NCBI GenBank assembly: GCA_051530055.1
Contig: CM121341.1
Span: 5,952,001 to 6,016,000, forward strand
Length of the DNA stretch: 64,000 bases
From: Neoechinorhynchus agilis
Lineage: Eukaryota > Acanthocephala
Direction of reading: 5' to 3'
Positions 45,401 to 58,479 of this stretch are shown one piece after another (the first letter of the stretch is position 1; each line of letters opens with the position of its first letter). The notes beneath the pieces were generated by a model. That model was not told the DNA's origin and made no database searches. It saw only the letters and a program-made list of their open reading frames with translations. The translations under genes and the position numbers were made by a program.

Positions 45401-48400
45401 GCTGAAGCAGCGAATGGAGAAGACGGCAAGATATAACAAAGGGATTCTTAAGCATGCAAAAGCGTAACTCACGTGTGGAATTGGAACAGAATTAATCGCA
45501 AGAAGGTTATCTTATATAAATTGATTAAAGGTTTATGTAGGAAACTCAAGAGATACCTTTAGCTTTAAACAAACCATTACTGTAGTCCTGAATTTGACAT
45601 ACTTCCAGTTGACTTCTAATTACACCAACGATTGATTTTCGGCCGAACGATTTATTATCAATTAAGGAGATGATCACCTCCGGGGCATATTGCTTATCCA
45701 GAGGAATATTCTTTTAGCCATTTAATTGATTTAAGAACAAAATGAAGAACCGATCTCACCAAATCAAAGTGAGCAGCGGGCACTTGAAAGTTTAAGCCTT
45801 CTAAAGAACTCAGTTCCTGTATCTTCCCTGAAACCTGAATTATCAACTTTGGTTTTGTCAGATCTTTTACTCTTATTCCTTTTAAACTTTCACGGAGTCC
45901 CCAACAGAAAACCTTAAAAGTTTTCTGTTTGAGACTATCACGGATTGCTCATACCATCAAGTGAGCATGAGTTGTTTGCGGCCTTATATGTTCTGGTATT
46001 TCGAAACGAGTTTTAAAGTCACGTTGAATGTTAAGGTCATATTCTTCATTCTAAAATGTATGTGGGTCATTTTATCCATAAATTCAGCCGTATCTACAAC
46101 TTGTAACAACCGAAGACCCATAAGTATTTCCCCAGTGATTGATACGCCTTTGAAAGATATCCACGACAATTTGAATTTTTCTTTACTTGAACCTTCGAGA
46201 TCTACTGTTGATGGTTTCAAAAACTTTTGACTGATCTAAGAACAAGCACTTCTAAAAAAAGCGTACAATACTTAACTTACTATTGTGGAATTATTATTAT
46301 CAATCAATTCAACGAGAGCATATGGAGGTTCGGATTTTATGTCGCTCAATGAACCATATAAAACCAACTTATCAAAAATAAGCATCTCATTCCAAATCAT
46401 CGAGCTATCCTTATCTAACTGTGCCGTTGATTGACTGAGTCCCATATACGTTATTGACAACGACAGTCCTGATACAATCATAATAAGGATTTTAAATTTT
46501 ACATCTATACCATCAGTTAATTTATGATCGATCGATAATCGTTTGCACTGGAAAATGTATGCATGAAGCCGGTAAGTATTTGAATCTATTTTTTGTCAAT
46601 TTTATTTTCAGAAAAATCATCCGGGAACTTGCTTTTATAGTACATTTCAGTGAGAGATGACATTCGCTTATGAGAAAATTCATCATGCCCCTAAAAACCA
46701 ATTTATTGCCATGTAGTTTTATTCGAAAAGATTACCTCTATTTTGAAAATAACCGGTAGTTTGTCATTCAATTTAGCGTTCGTTACTTCGTCTTCCTCAT
46801 TTACAGTTATCCGCCTGCGCCATCGAATCCTTCTTACGGTATCCGAGTTTTTTTCCTTTTCATGCACAGAACCTTCAACGCCAGCCGAATATCGCCAAAA
46901 ATCATTTGCAATGCAATGAGCACTTTCCGTGTCCTTACACAGAACAAATAGTCGATAAATTATCTGAATATGCTTACCTTCTTTTCAATTGATTTCATAG
47001 CTCGTTCGCGTAACCAGCAACGCCGCCTTGAGATATGGAATAGCCTTGAGCTTGCAGAATATGTGCCCTCTGGACTGCGGTATTCCCAACCTGCAATAAT
47101 GAAGATGATAATCGGACTCAGGCCGGCGATACAGAACTAAAAGCTACAAAAATGCGTTCATTTGACCGAAGCACACAATTTGGAACTACATAGCCAAACA
47201 AAAACTATTCGTTATCGATTCTCAGTGTATATTTCTTTTAAAATCTCGTGATCTGTTGCTGCTTTTTCATAGAAAACTTATATTCCAGAAATGAAAGTAC
47301 GATTTTTCAATTCGATCTTTTCGATAACTCTATTATTAGTTTACAGATATTACAAATACTAACCGTCCTTATCAACTGCTCTTTGGAAATCAATGTACCA
47401 ATCCGTCAGCCACGTCCATCCAGCCGGTGGCTTATTTTGTCTCACCGATTCAAAACATTCCATTTCAACCTGTATAATGGTTTGCGGATTCCATTTAAGT
47501 AAAAGCTGTCTTATACCTCATCATGTTGTTTTCCAGTATCAGTGGTCGCCTTCCACTCTCCTGTTTTTGACTCCCGATTTTGAAATTCGAAAATCGTTGA
47601 TTTATGCACCAATTTTCCGTCGCTGACGGCTCCGCTGATTCCAGAAAAGACTTAAGATCACATTTTTGCAACCCTAACACCTACGTGGTAACTGGTTCAC
47701 AATACCAATCACCGAGCCACTTCAGCGACGCCGGCAAGAGAAATGCATCTTTTAGCGTTTGATTCTAAACATTTTCTCACAAATATTATTGACGATACGT
47801 TCACTAGTTTTGTAGTACACATTCAGAAACTCACCTTCCCATAAAAATCTGACCATTCGAATATTCCATCTCTTTTGTAATTGGCTGTCGACCATTTGTC
47901 GTGGCACTTTACCTGCAAAGTTTTTAGATGAACGTTCGGATGTTTGCTTCCAAAATATTTAAGTTAATAATGAAAAACGAGTCAAATATATGAAATAAAG
48001 ATTTTGGTTTACAAGAAGAAAACCTCGTTTCCACTTTGCTCTTTCAGGATGTTTCAAAAAAAAGAGAACGTTCAAAGCAAGAAATCTTACCTGATTCTCA
48101 TAAACTTCCACAAAAGCCCTAAGCTCTATTGACGCGTTATCATATGTATAAGTATTGTGGGAATCCAAGGATCCAAACCAAAGCCTCATCCTCATGATTG
48201 CATCAACTTCGTTTGAGCTGATTGAATGGAACTTATAGGTTACCGTTTTTCCAGCACATGAACCATTCGTCATTGAGTCTTGGCTAAAATATACTTTTTC
48301 AACTGGTATCCTAGCGTAGGACAATCTGGTTGTACCGGACATCATCCACACGACAATATCTGGGAAACTTTGCTGAGCCTAAAACTGGTTTTTAAATGCG

Positions 48401-50618
48401 ATTAAATATGAGTGAATCAAACCTCTGTACAGATTTCCTTTAACATTGTTTCAATTCTTTGCAAAAGTTCCAATCGTGATTCGTGGCTTTTGGTTGCGTG
48501 TATTTTCGAGCAAAGCTCAATACAGTGATCTAATACACGTCCTCGACATATTTGGGTTGTACGGTCAAGATCATTTTGAATATTTTTTCTCCGTTTAACT
48601 AATTCATTTTGTTTCCTATGTAACGGAACATCAAGGGAGATCCATCCTTTCCTCGAAGACTTACTTCATCATGTTCATAAATGCCTCAAGATCACCAATG
48701 TTACTCGCACTTTCCTCTTTCAATACATTCTTTAAAACTCGTGCTTCAAAGACTAAGCGAGCGCAATAAATACAAACCACTGCTTCGACTAAATTTGTTA
48801 GTCGATTGACTTCCTGAATTCTAAATTCTGTGTTTTCCCATTGAGACAAAACTTGAACGAAAGGTTTGTTACAATGCCATGACAATCTCCTTATCGATTT
48901 CCCATCAAACTGTGGTTGAATGGGCGATGTCATCGAACAACCAATTTCACCGGTTTGTGTCTCAGAGCTGTCACCGAAATTTCCTATAAACGCTGTAAAA
49001 TGACAAAATCTGCCATTGATTCATACATGAACCTTGACTGAACTCAAGTTGAATTGAGGTATTCATTTCCTTTAACAATGTTCCGCCAAACACAATTGCA
49101 CATAATTTGTATTTGTTGGAAGCCTCGTAGGTTTGTGATTCTTTAGTCAAACACTTCGCTATCACTGACTTTTTTGCATCAGGATGCGATGGCAAAGTGC
49201 CGATTGCAACCAGAATTCGTCCATTGTACGTTTGTCGCTTTACCTCAAGATATAATTAAAATTGTACGCATCCAAAAAAAACAATTGTACCACTGGAATT
49301 GTCGAGATGCTGTCATTATCATTTTCCATCAAAGACTCCATTATATCACCACCAATCATATTTACCCAACATGGACCAAAAGTAGGCAAATAGCCATCAT
49401 CACTTGGGTCAAAAAGCCACTCAAATGGAATGTTGCAGCTACCAATATTATTGTGTATTCCACAGGGATCTCTAAAAAAACAGTGTTCTATTATAATCCA
49501 TTTATGAAAACCTTGAAAACAAACTCGTCTTCTACTCTAATAGAGATCACTTCGTGAATACAAGGAAACTGTTTAGGTCATGTAAGTGCGAAAATCAAAA
49601 AAATTTAACGAAATACTTCAACTTTGAACAACAATTCCTCATTGAACACTGGATTTGAGCATTTGTTTATCGTTTTTGTTCTTAACTAAAGCAAAAGACT
49701 GTCAATGTAATGAAAAGAATGCTTCAAAGAACCTCTTCTTTTCCAAACTTTACAATTACATAAGGATCAACCAAATCCTTAGTCTTCGTAGTTTTCTTTG
49801 AAAATAGTGCAGCTAAGCGTGAAAGCGTTTCGCCGTCCACTGATTGATGGAAAGTGAACAAAAAGGTGTAACAGATACAAACTTCGCGGGAGGTCTTCAG
49901 CTTTAAAAATCCTAATAAACATAACCATCGAAGTCAAATCGACGCCCAGTTGGCGTATTATTTGACTATGATCAATAGGATAAGAGCGAATCAAAAGCAT
50001 TAACAACTAACTATTCAGTTGATTCAGAATGCACCTTCGGAACCTAGTTTGAAAGCTAAAATTGGTTTTAACGAATCACGTAAACAACCTCAATGTATTC
50101 TCCTTGTTTGGTGATTTGAGCTTCGATATGTAGGAACCCGGCTGGGGAACAGGTCGATTTTCGTGTCAATAAAAGCATAAAATTTTTAAGAGTATGATTG
50201 TGCTGCTCATATATGACACTTAATTGCAACTTTAAATAAGCTTTTAGCATTTAATGCGTTCACAACTATTACTTTCCACTTACATTAAAGTACGCAATGC
50301 ACATTTGTGCATTGGTCGATTCACTATCGATTATCTCGATCTTTATACTTTCCGTCAGAAGTTCATCTTTCGCCATTTTGCACTCGAAACTCGTAGTTTC
50401 GTCCCAGACGTGATGCAGCCAAGATTTCGATTTGCGAGTAATGAATACTCGATCACGGAAATGGATTTGAACTTGAGCACCATAGGCGTGTCGAATGAGC
50501 TGACGAGCCGACTTTATATGGATTTTAAGCTAAAGTGCGAATCATTCGTTTAACTAAACGTATTATAAAACGGTGTACGAACGTTGAAAAACTCCGTGTT
50601 TGAGCACTTTGGTTCCAT
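42446..50618 (-). CDS. Ferlin (otoferlin/dysferlin family)
   Basis: Large tail-anchored multi-C2 protein for calcium-dependent membrane fusion or repair, in many exons over 8.2 kb. Proposed start ATG 50618: MEPKCSNTEFFN (exon 50583-50618) splices in phase to LKIHIKSARQLIRHAYGAQV (50284-50529), an N-terminal C2A. Later blocks include the middle region IVVWMMSGTTRLSYARIPVE (about 48340), KTVTYKFHS, C2E (LLTVMVYDYNPLTRDDLIGQ, CGLPEIYET, about 44400-44570), the C2F approach (LRVVVWNV to KTDVHYR), FNYRLVFDFEYIETEERALV, PELDLQLWDNDKFSANEFL, GTIEAEFSIVGENEIKS and SFSWFSTPIRTFRYVVLRHH. A C-terminal TM segment follows (LILSFVITLVTGLLLSFLYQ), with TAA at 42446-42448. Exon borders in 45-50 kb are only partly resolved; several C2 loops lack the full Asp set. 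Type 1 versus type 2 ferlin is not decided. Confidence 0.85.
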
Positions 50619-51830
50619 AAACAAAAAAAGTAGTGCGACTTGTTCGTAAAGTTCCCTATTTAATTGAGAACTTTGTCAGTTACAGCTGCTCCATTCTTCA
50701 ACTAGAGACGAGCGGAAATTAAGATTTATAGGTGCCATGTAAACGAGGATTCATGTGACTTTGTATATCTAAGAAACGATAGCGACCTAACAAGACCAGG
50801 ATATTGCAAATCAAACAATTTAAATAAAGATCTCTGTTGTGTCGGTAGGTAACGGGCTATATGATTAGAAGCATTATTTAGAAGTCTTCATTCGGGTTTT
50901 ATTTGCGAACCTCATAGGCTCTTCATCATCAGTTAGTCAGTGGACAAACAGAATTTGAAAAATATAATCCACATATGAATTATGGCCTGAACCCTTTATC
51001 GTTTGAAAATATAAATAATAGTCAAAAATAATGTAAGTAGCAATCCCTACGGTTCACAATATTTTGAATGAAACTTACAGAAAGCAGAATCAACTTCATA
51101 ATAAGATGATGAATTAAAATTAGTAAGATATTGATGGAAGGGCGCTAAGTGCCATTGGTTGGATAAGCAATGCCCAGAGAAATAGCGAGATATGAAGGAG
51201 CTCCGTCGGTCAGTGTTTGGCCAACGGCGAATCAAACGATGGAAGTGATTTGTTGGTCAAAGTTATGTATTGTCGCTCAATTAGCCAGAATAAGGATATA
51301 CGATTCGACGTATTTTAATCGAAATGCCAAGTCGGCTCAAACCGGAAGCGAGCCCGTGTTTACTTTGTACGGAGTTTTTTGTTTTAATATCAACTAATTA
51401 GTGGTTTCAATGATCACAGTCTGGGAACTTGCAGAATTTTACCGTTTTGTGTCAACCAAACATTTGATTTTTTTATAAAATTGATTCTATACTTCCCTTT
51501 AACGAATTATTGACGCAATGAAGTAGTCAATGATTGCCGGTAGTCACAGAACTGCTTTTTGCAAGTCCGAAATTCAATGCTCGGTGAGAAATCAACCAAA
51601 TTCTTAAAATATTTTTTGACTTACACACACCGAAATATTTTTCGTATTATTTTAAATGCGATTATCGAAATCGGCTTAAGATAGTGTGCGAGTGAATTGT
51701 TCAGTCTACTTTGTCTTCGGATTATTCAGCACACTCATCCAAAAATGAGTAAGAGATTTGCTTGTACACGACAAATCTTTTACCACGCAAACTACTCTGA
51801 ACTCTTCGATAATCTTTTAGTCGACACCAA
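50619..51830. other. Intergenic with a dispersed repeat fragment
   Basis: About 50868-50950 starts ttatttagaagtcttcattc and is similar to 58018-58100 (ttgtttagaagtcttcaccc, then gaacctc...ttcatca); the same edge occurs at 33385. A 75-codon frame at 51170-51397 has no recognisable similarity. Otherwise nothing. Confidence 0.5.
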
Positions 51831-52487
51831 ATGAGTTTAATTCAATTCAGTGTCTTGATGTGCATTTTACTTAGCGTTCTTGCAATGGTTCCGATAGCGG
51901 AAATAACTGAGGAGGTAACAGATCAGATTATAGATTCACCGATCACATTCAGTGTCCTAAGGGAAAATATTATTGATGAAAGTTCAAATGTACACCATCG
52001 GTCGCGGAATAGGAGTTTCATTTAGAGAGACTATTCGCGATCAACGGTAAAGACAGATGCGGGCGGAAGCTTCGATTGCATCGATTTAAACGAGTAAACC
52101 TAAGATCGCGAATATTTTGGATCTCGGATTTGGCTATCGTGGAGAATTACGTTTATAATAAAAACGAAGTATTCTCAGTCCTTTTTTTGTACAACGCGAG
52201 AAAGTAATGAGAATATTCGTTCGAGAGGGTTCCTAAATGTTGTTGAGTACATTCGAGACCAAACTGTGCCATTTGTTATAAAACAAATAAATGGTAATCC
52301 TCCTTTCACTGAACTCAGATCTATTGCAAAGATGACTGGAAAAGACGATTATGTAGGGTTTATTGAAGAAGCTTTTGAAGTAATTTTAATGGAATTAAAG
52401 GAACATTTCGGTCAGAACAATGAGCTCATTTATGAATATTTTGAACCATATTGTTCAGACCTTCCACTGATTCAATTTACACGATAA
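51831..52487 (+). CDS. Candidate small secreted protein, splice structure uncertain
   Basis: Exon 1 from ATG 51831 (10 nt after atcttttag) encodes a signal peptide, MSLIQFSVLMCILLSVLAMV, then an acidic stretch PIAEITEEVTDQIIDSPITF. A terminal exon starts after the acceptor tattctcag (about 52180) and reads SFFCTTRESNENIRSRGFLN, VVEYIRDQTVPFVIKQINGN, ending in TAA at 52487. I could not fix the junctions of the stretch between (52000-52180), where more than one phase is open. No family recognised; the leader and small size suggest an extracellular product. Confidence 0.45.
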
Positions 52488-53103
52488 ACTATAAATTATT
52501 GGCGATTTATGACGCTATCAATTAAAAATAAAGGTCGTTGCTTTTTCTACACATTCCTTTTCCGCTTTTTGTCGTTTGCTGATATAATATTACAATTGCC
52601 TAGCAGATCAAAGAATTACTACATTGAATCAAAAGAGTGAAATGTCCTTTCATTTGAGTTATTTAAGAAATAATGCGCTGATTAGATTTATTAATACGAA
52701 AAGGTTTAATCGCAAAATAAAATATATACATATGAAGTCTTGAACCCAACCGCACCCCTAAAAAGTTTAGATGTATATGTTTATTTAAAATAACACCATA
52801 TACAAAAGAGTGTATTAATCTTAATTAATTTTGGAAAATTATGCATTGAAAAAATAAGGAGATGAAAATAACCGCCTCGTAGTTAACAAATAATTTAAAT
52901 ATCCACCAATAAAGTCCAGATTTCAATGCAATATCAAGGAGATATAATTTTGATAAAATGCGATACATTCTTTGGATCGATATAAAGCACAGAATGAGAT
53001 TTGGGAAACTCCTTTAAAACACGAATAAAAATTGTTTTTAATAGATACAATTTGTATAGAGAAAAATATATGTTTTGATGATAAAGAAAATATTTTAGGG
53101 GCA
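52488..53103. other. AT-rich intergenic region
   Basis: Very AT-rich with no supported feature. Confidence 0.4.
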
Positions 53104-53351
53104 AAGTGCTTCTAGAAAACATTTTAAGTGCGCCAGAAAACTCAATAATTGAGTTATTTGAGGGCCGTGAAGGGTACAATTTGATAAGAAGAAGTATATC
53201 AGTGTATCGGAAACATAAAAAGTTGTGTGGTGGTAATCGAAATGCTCTAAAAGCACTAGAGAATCCGAAATCGTATCGCATATTAGAATTATTACTCGTA
53301 ATGGGCACCCGGATGTTTTTTAGTTTTATTTTAAAATTCTCCAGTCACTAG
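53104..53351 (+). CDS. Possible terminal exon, unknown protein
   Basis: Open frame after the acceptor-like atattttag (about 53098): GKVLLENILSAPENSIIELF, then YNLIRRSISVYRKHKKLCGG, ending hydrophobic (LLLVMGTRMFFSFILKF) at a TAG. No family or partner exon recognised; could be a gene remnant. Confidence 0.25.
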
Positions 53352-53689
53352 AGATTAAGGGATAAGTCCCGAAGATTCGTTCTCTTTTTGTATTTCTCGC
53401 TTTCCTCTATTAAATGAAGTAAATGTTCTTTGATTCCGTGAAATAATCATTGGCCCTGGTTAATAACTCATGTAAGTATGTTATTAAGGAAATTCACCTC
53501 ATTATATCGTAGTATGTTTCGACTCATTTTTGTTGTATCCGAATGGAAGATATTGCTCCATTGATTGTATCCATCTACCTTGGAAAGATTGAGAACTAAG
53601 TTTTTAAGAACGATCGTTCTTAGAGGACCTTTCGGAGTAATCCTTGGTAAATTTTTTTTGATAAACGATAAATGTATTCAATCAATCTT

Positions 53690-54790
53690 CATCTCTCGAC
53701 AATTAATACACTCACCACCTCCCGCCAAATTCCAGCTTTTGTCCTTCCTCGACCGTCGCCATCACGCTGGCAGCATTGCTTCGTTGTGCTGCCAGCGAGA
53801 TATTTTGTCGAAGGAATACGCCTGCTCTTGAGTCTCCGGTTGCCTCTCTCAATTTCTTCGAGAGATCCTGGAGCAGAGTGCCGAGCTGCCGAGCGCTCCA
53901 TACGTCTCTACCCCAAAAGGAACAAAATAGTGAGCCCTCGATAACTGAATATATTTCCGTATTTTCCTCCCTTCCGCTGCACTGGCGGCACCACCGGCGA
54001 TTTCGAGGGAGTAGCGGATGTTGCTGGCTGCGATGGTATCCACACACGTGGCGTCCCAGAGAAGGCATTTGCCCTCCCGCCACGGGAAAACCGAAATTCC
54101 ATCGGGCCTACGGCCGTCTAGTCGACAAAGGTGGGCGGGTTCCAGGATGTTCGGGAAGTTCGCCGTTCTCAGCGCCCGAGAAATTGATCTCAGAATGGCG
54201 TGAGAACCTTCCTCCTGACTTTCGACAAACGAGACCGTGTCGCCCGAGAGCATCAACCAAAGACCCACATCGACGATGGGGCGTGCATATCGGGAGACCA
54301 AGTCTTAAGGATACTGCGATCCTCGTTGCCTCGTCAGTAAGAAGAGTTCCCACTGATGCCAGAGGAACAGCCTCCAACCACGCCCCAGATTCTCGTGTTG
54401 AAACTGCCAACAGTCTAGCTCGGACGACCCCATCGCGAGAACCGGAAAGTAGAGAGCTGTGAGCTCTCGCGACAAGAGGTCCGTCCCAGATCGACTGTTT
54501 GAGGCCATTCACGGGAACATTGTTAAAGCCTGCCTGCTGGCACCATTCCTCAACCGCCACCACGAAATCCCGGTCAAGACAGAACTTTTCCTTCAAAATG
54601 TTCTTCGAGACAGTTCTAGAAAATACTAAGCGATTATGGTCACAATTTAAGTGTTTTATAGATTCTTTGCTTAAACGATCGTTTTCCAATAGGTTCTGCA
54701 CATAGAAGGCAACGTACCCCGGCCATTCGGAGAATGGTGCCCACATCTTGAACGTTCCCGACAAATGAATAAATTAAAATCGTATAGTGT
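53690..54790 (-). mobile_element. LINE 3' end: zinc knuckle and restriction-like endonuclease region
   Basis: Minus-strand frames give QSIWDGPLVARAHSSLLSG, ARLLAVSTRESGAWLEAVPL, the zinc-knuckle-like CTPHRRCGSLVDALGRHGLVC region (Cys, His, Cys, His, Cys pattern), ILEPAHLCRLDGRRPDGI, GKCLLWDATCVDTIAASN and VETYGALGSSAL, and in another frame LREATGDSRAGVFLRQNIS. This is the C-terminal half of a non-LTR retrotransposon whose order (CCHC then RPD...WDAT) fits the restriction-like-endonuclease group (R2/NeSL/CRE-like). The reverse transcriptase is absent here, as in a 5'-truncated insertion, and the copy is frame-shifted. The satellite at 1-4070 resembles its 53.87-53.92 kb part. Confidence 0.8.
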
Positions 54791-55130
54791 CTCTAAATCT
54801 AACGCAGCAGAGAATTGCATAAGCCAAAGAAAATTCCTTCTGGAATAAGTATTTGATGGAGTTGAAGCACATTTCCTGTTCTGCTCGTAGAAAATCGTCA
54901 TTGACAAATTTTTAATTAGGATTGAACATAATTGAAGTATACTTTCTGGATAAATAAAAAGTCATCATTTTGGGTAACGATTTGAACTTAAAGTGTCGTT
55001 GGATAGCCAACGAGCATAACAAAATTATGATATTCTGAGGTTGTATAAAAAGCACCTTTGGGTCATTTTAAGAACGTCAAAACTTCATAATGATTTAGAA
55101 GTTTCTTCTCTCGATTAAATTTAAACCGAA
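54791..55130. other. Intergenic between LINE remnant and TrpRS
   Basis: Nothing recognised. Confidence 0.4.
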
Positions 55131-57536
55131 TCAAGCCAGCGGTCTTATTTTCATGTACTCCTTCACGACATCATCGGTGACTTTTGCACGACGCTCTTGA
55201 TGTTCAGCTAGAAGTTTTGTGACCACATCAATTGTAATCTTCTTCAATTCTCCAGTTAACATTCGTCCAGATGAATAATCCTAAATATAAATAAAGCATC
55301 ATACAACAGTTCCCATAAACCTCTCTTATTCGCTCCAATTCGGTGTCGTCGTCCATGAACAGTTTGAGATATTGAAAAGAAACGTCAATATCGCAATTAC
55401 CCCCTAACGCTCGATGTTCATCAATATTTGCCTGACCGCCACTGAAAGCGTATTTATTAATCTACAGTTTAGTTTAAAGACAAAGGGTCTAAAAAATAGG
55501 CAAAACCTTAGTTTTAATCTGCTTTGGAGTATCAGACAGAAAAATTGAATGAGTCGGATCAGAAGAACTCATTTTGCCTTGTGCTCCTTGAAGACCAGGA
55601 ATGAATGTGGTATAAAGTGAACATGGTTTTGGTGTCCCCAGTTTTGGAGCAACGTCTCGAAACATTCGAAAATATGGATCCTGTTAAAAAAAGAACAATA
55701 AAAATATGTAAAGCAAAGAGTTAACGTCTACCTGATCAACGGCACATGGAATTAAAGCAGGAATGTTGTTGGCTTTACCAAAAATAAATGGGAATGAGGT
55801 GCACATCGCAGGGGCCGCTTCCACTGCGGGAAATGCGATTTTTCCGATACAGTCACTGTCGCCTAATCCAAAGATTCCTGCCAATAGAATTCCGACTGGT
55901 GCAGATGACCAAAAATTGAAAATCTTCAAACCTTTAACTTGATTAAAAGTAACACACCGTTGAACGCGTACGATATTCTTATAGAAGTCAGGGCATTGCC
56001 TTGAACGCAAAATAAAAGCAAGTGATCATTGAGTACACCCAAAAACACTCAAATACACACTCACGTATACTCATACAAACTCATGTACACTAGCGTGCAC
56101 TCACATACACTCACACGCGCTTACACGCACGTAAACTCACATACACTCACGTACACTCGTACACTCAAATAACCCACGTACACTAACGTACACTCACATA
56201 CACTTACATACACTCACATAACTCACGTACACTCACGTACACTCACATAACTCACGTACACTCACGTACACTCACGTACACTCAAATAACAATCGTACAC
56301 TCACGTACACTAACGTACACCACCATACACGCACGTACACTAACGTACACTCACATAACTAACATAACTCACGAACACTAACGTACACTCGCGAACACTC
56401 GTACACTCAAATAACTATCATACACTCACGTACACTCGCATAACTCACATAACTCACGAACACTGCCGTACACTCAAATAACTATCACACATTCACGTAC
56501 ACTTACATAACTCACCTACACTCATGTACACTACCAAACACGATCGTACACTCACGTACACTCACATAACTCACGAACACTCACGTACATTTACGTACAC
56601 TAACGTACACTCACATAACTCACGTACACTCACGTACAATCACGTGCACTCACGAACACTCACGAACACTCGCGAACACTCACGAACACTCACGTACACT
56701 CACGAACACTCGCGTACACTATCATACAATCACGAACACTCACGTACACTACCATACACTCACGTACACTACCATACACTCACGTACACTACCATACACT
56801 CACGTACACTCACACGATCGTACACTCCCACTCACAGGTTCTAATATAAACTCACGTACACTCACGTACGCCACATACACCTTACCCGATGAAACTAAAA
56901 TCAGCAAAGACAAATGTCTTTTGTGGACAAAAGCCGCAAGCAATAATATCCTTAGCATTTTCCAATGCCATGCGTTCGACATCATCAACGGAATAATTTT
57001 TCCAAAGAAACTTCTCGTCATCGGTTAGCTGGATTATCAGTGGACACTGAAATACGTCCTGTAGCCACCTACACTTCGACTTGATAATATTTCAAAATTA
57101 GAGAATAGAACTTATTGATTATGAATGGAATGAGGTGTCCAAGGTGCATTGATCCGGTAGAAGGTCCCCGACCTGTGTAGAGGTAGAAAGGCTTCTTGCA
57201 CTTGAATCTCTCGATTATAAAGTTCATATCACTGCGCGCATTCGTGAATGAAATGTGGTGCAATATATACACTAGAGACTTCTTACCGATGGGCAAATAT
57301 AATACCACGTAGAAAAAGATGATGAAGTTTAGTCGGAAATATCGTACTTTGAAAAGACTCAAGAAGCTCATGGGTAACAAGTGAGCAACCAAATCTCTCT
57401 AAAATCAAAAAAGACGAGCACGGTGCAATGAGTTTGTGAACGTAGGCTTACCAGTTAGCTTTTTATAGTCAACTCCAGCATTGGATGTGGCATGGACGTT
57501 CCAGGGATCGACAATATCTTCTCCAGTTTCAGTCAT
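55131..57536 (-). CDS. WARS1: Cytosolic tryptophanyl-tRNA synthetase
   Basis: Class Ic synthetase charging tRNA-Trp. ATG 57536 ([19 protein letters not shown]) then [27 protein letters not shown], the HIGH-equivalent [102 protein letters not shown], the KMSKS-equivalent [67 protein letters not shown], and the end [10 protein letters not shown] with TGA at 55131-55133. No WHEP domain is seen. Both signature motifs are intact. One intron (after VTFNQVK) is about 54 nt with no stop, so it would read through if retained; another (about 56001-56885) is swollen by a repeat array. Confidence 0.93.
56035..56880. repeat. Intronic array of gtgagtgtac-like 6/12-mers
   Basis: About 0.85 kb of degenerate short repeats, on the plus strand tacactcacgtacactcac with variants cgaacactcacg and cataactcacg. 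On the transcribed (minus) strand of TrpRS this reads gtgagtgtacgtgagtgtac, a long run of 5'-splice-site-like hexamers. The array begins within about 20 nt of the intron's real donor (gtaagg, 56885). Open frames across it are repeat artefacts. Confidence 0.95.
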
Positions 57537-58015
57537 TTTGTTCAGTAGTTTCGAGTGGTGATCTTTAATAAATTTCAAGGAGATTGGTTTCCGATATTAT
57601 TGAAAGCGATTATCTTTACACGCAAAATCTTGTTCTTCCTCGAGATGTAAAAGACATGTTCGGCATTTTCATGAATGTAACTGAGAGTAGTTGTTTCCCC
57701 CCAAAAAAACTGTAGACAATGGAGGATTCTTATGGTCTAATCTCAAAACATCCACTTTGATAATCACTTTCCACAACTAAGAAACCGTATTTTGGATAGG
57801 TTCATTGGATGGACAATACATACGTTTTGTGGAGCACAAGTTGAGAATGAAGGCGGTGGTGGCCGCAAATACAAAAGAATTCGATTTATTACTCTTGGAG
57901 TTGCAATAAAGGGTTATTTGAAGCCTTAGTAATATTTTTACAAACAAATAAATTATGGAATTTTCCCTTTTTTATTTTTAGAAAAAGAGACGCGGGAAAA
58001 ACGTTACCAAATCAG
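57537..58015. other. Upstream of TrpRS
   Basis: No gene seen; presumably includes the TrpRS promoter. Confidence 0.4.
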
Positions 58016-58265
58016 GAATTATTGTTTAGAAGTCTTCACCCGCGGTAAATGATTATTGGGAACCTCGTGTGGGATTCATCAACAACTTTCTTCATGCTTT
58101 TCCCTTCTAATTTTTGGTTTTATTGGTTCAAGGTCTTAACAGTCGGATGCCCTTTCTGACACCAACCCTCCCCATTAATCCGGGCTTGGGACCGGCACCG
58201 AGTTTACTCGGGGCTGGGTTTGCCGGATTCATCATCCTCATCATCAGTTCTGGAATACAAGTGAT
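58016..58265 (-). mobile_element. RTE-type LINE leader fragment inside a dispersed repeat
   Basis: The left edge ttgtttagaagtcttcaccc matches the repeat at 50868. On the minus strand 58130-58220 reads ggtgccggtcccaagcccgg, then attaatggggagggttgg and agaaagggcatccg, the RTE/BovB-like leader also present at 28395. No frame is preserved. Confidence 0.65.
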
Positions 58266-58479
58266 TAAGTAATTATTCTTTGCTTTCGCATGCGCGCTTA
58301 TCTCTGATTGTGTTGTTTTCTTTTTCGGTTAGCTATGACGACAGAGTTTGTAAGCTCGTTGGTCATTCACCTTCGGTTTCTGTTCTTTTATTAAGGTTTT
58401 TTAATTAAGAACGTCGAAGGATATTGCGCGTTCACTAAAACCATTGTTTTGTCGAAATTGAATACCGTGGCAAGTTTGC

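Noticed and set aside
53712-54462. Plus-strand frames across the LINE region (for example 228 codons from 53776)
   Set aside because: Shadow frames of the minus-strand LINE coding sequence, which has clear family motifs.
56524-56844. 106-codon His/Thr-rich frame ([15 protein letters not shown] pattern)
   Set aside because: It is a translation of the intronic short-motif array, on the strand opposite to TrpRS.
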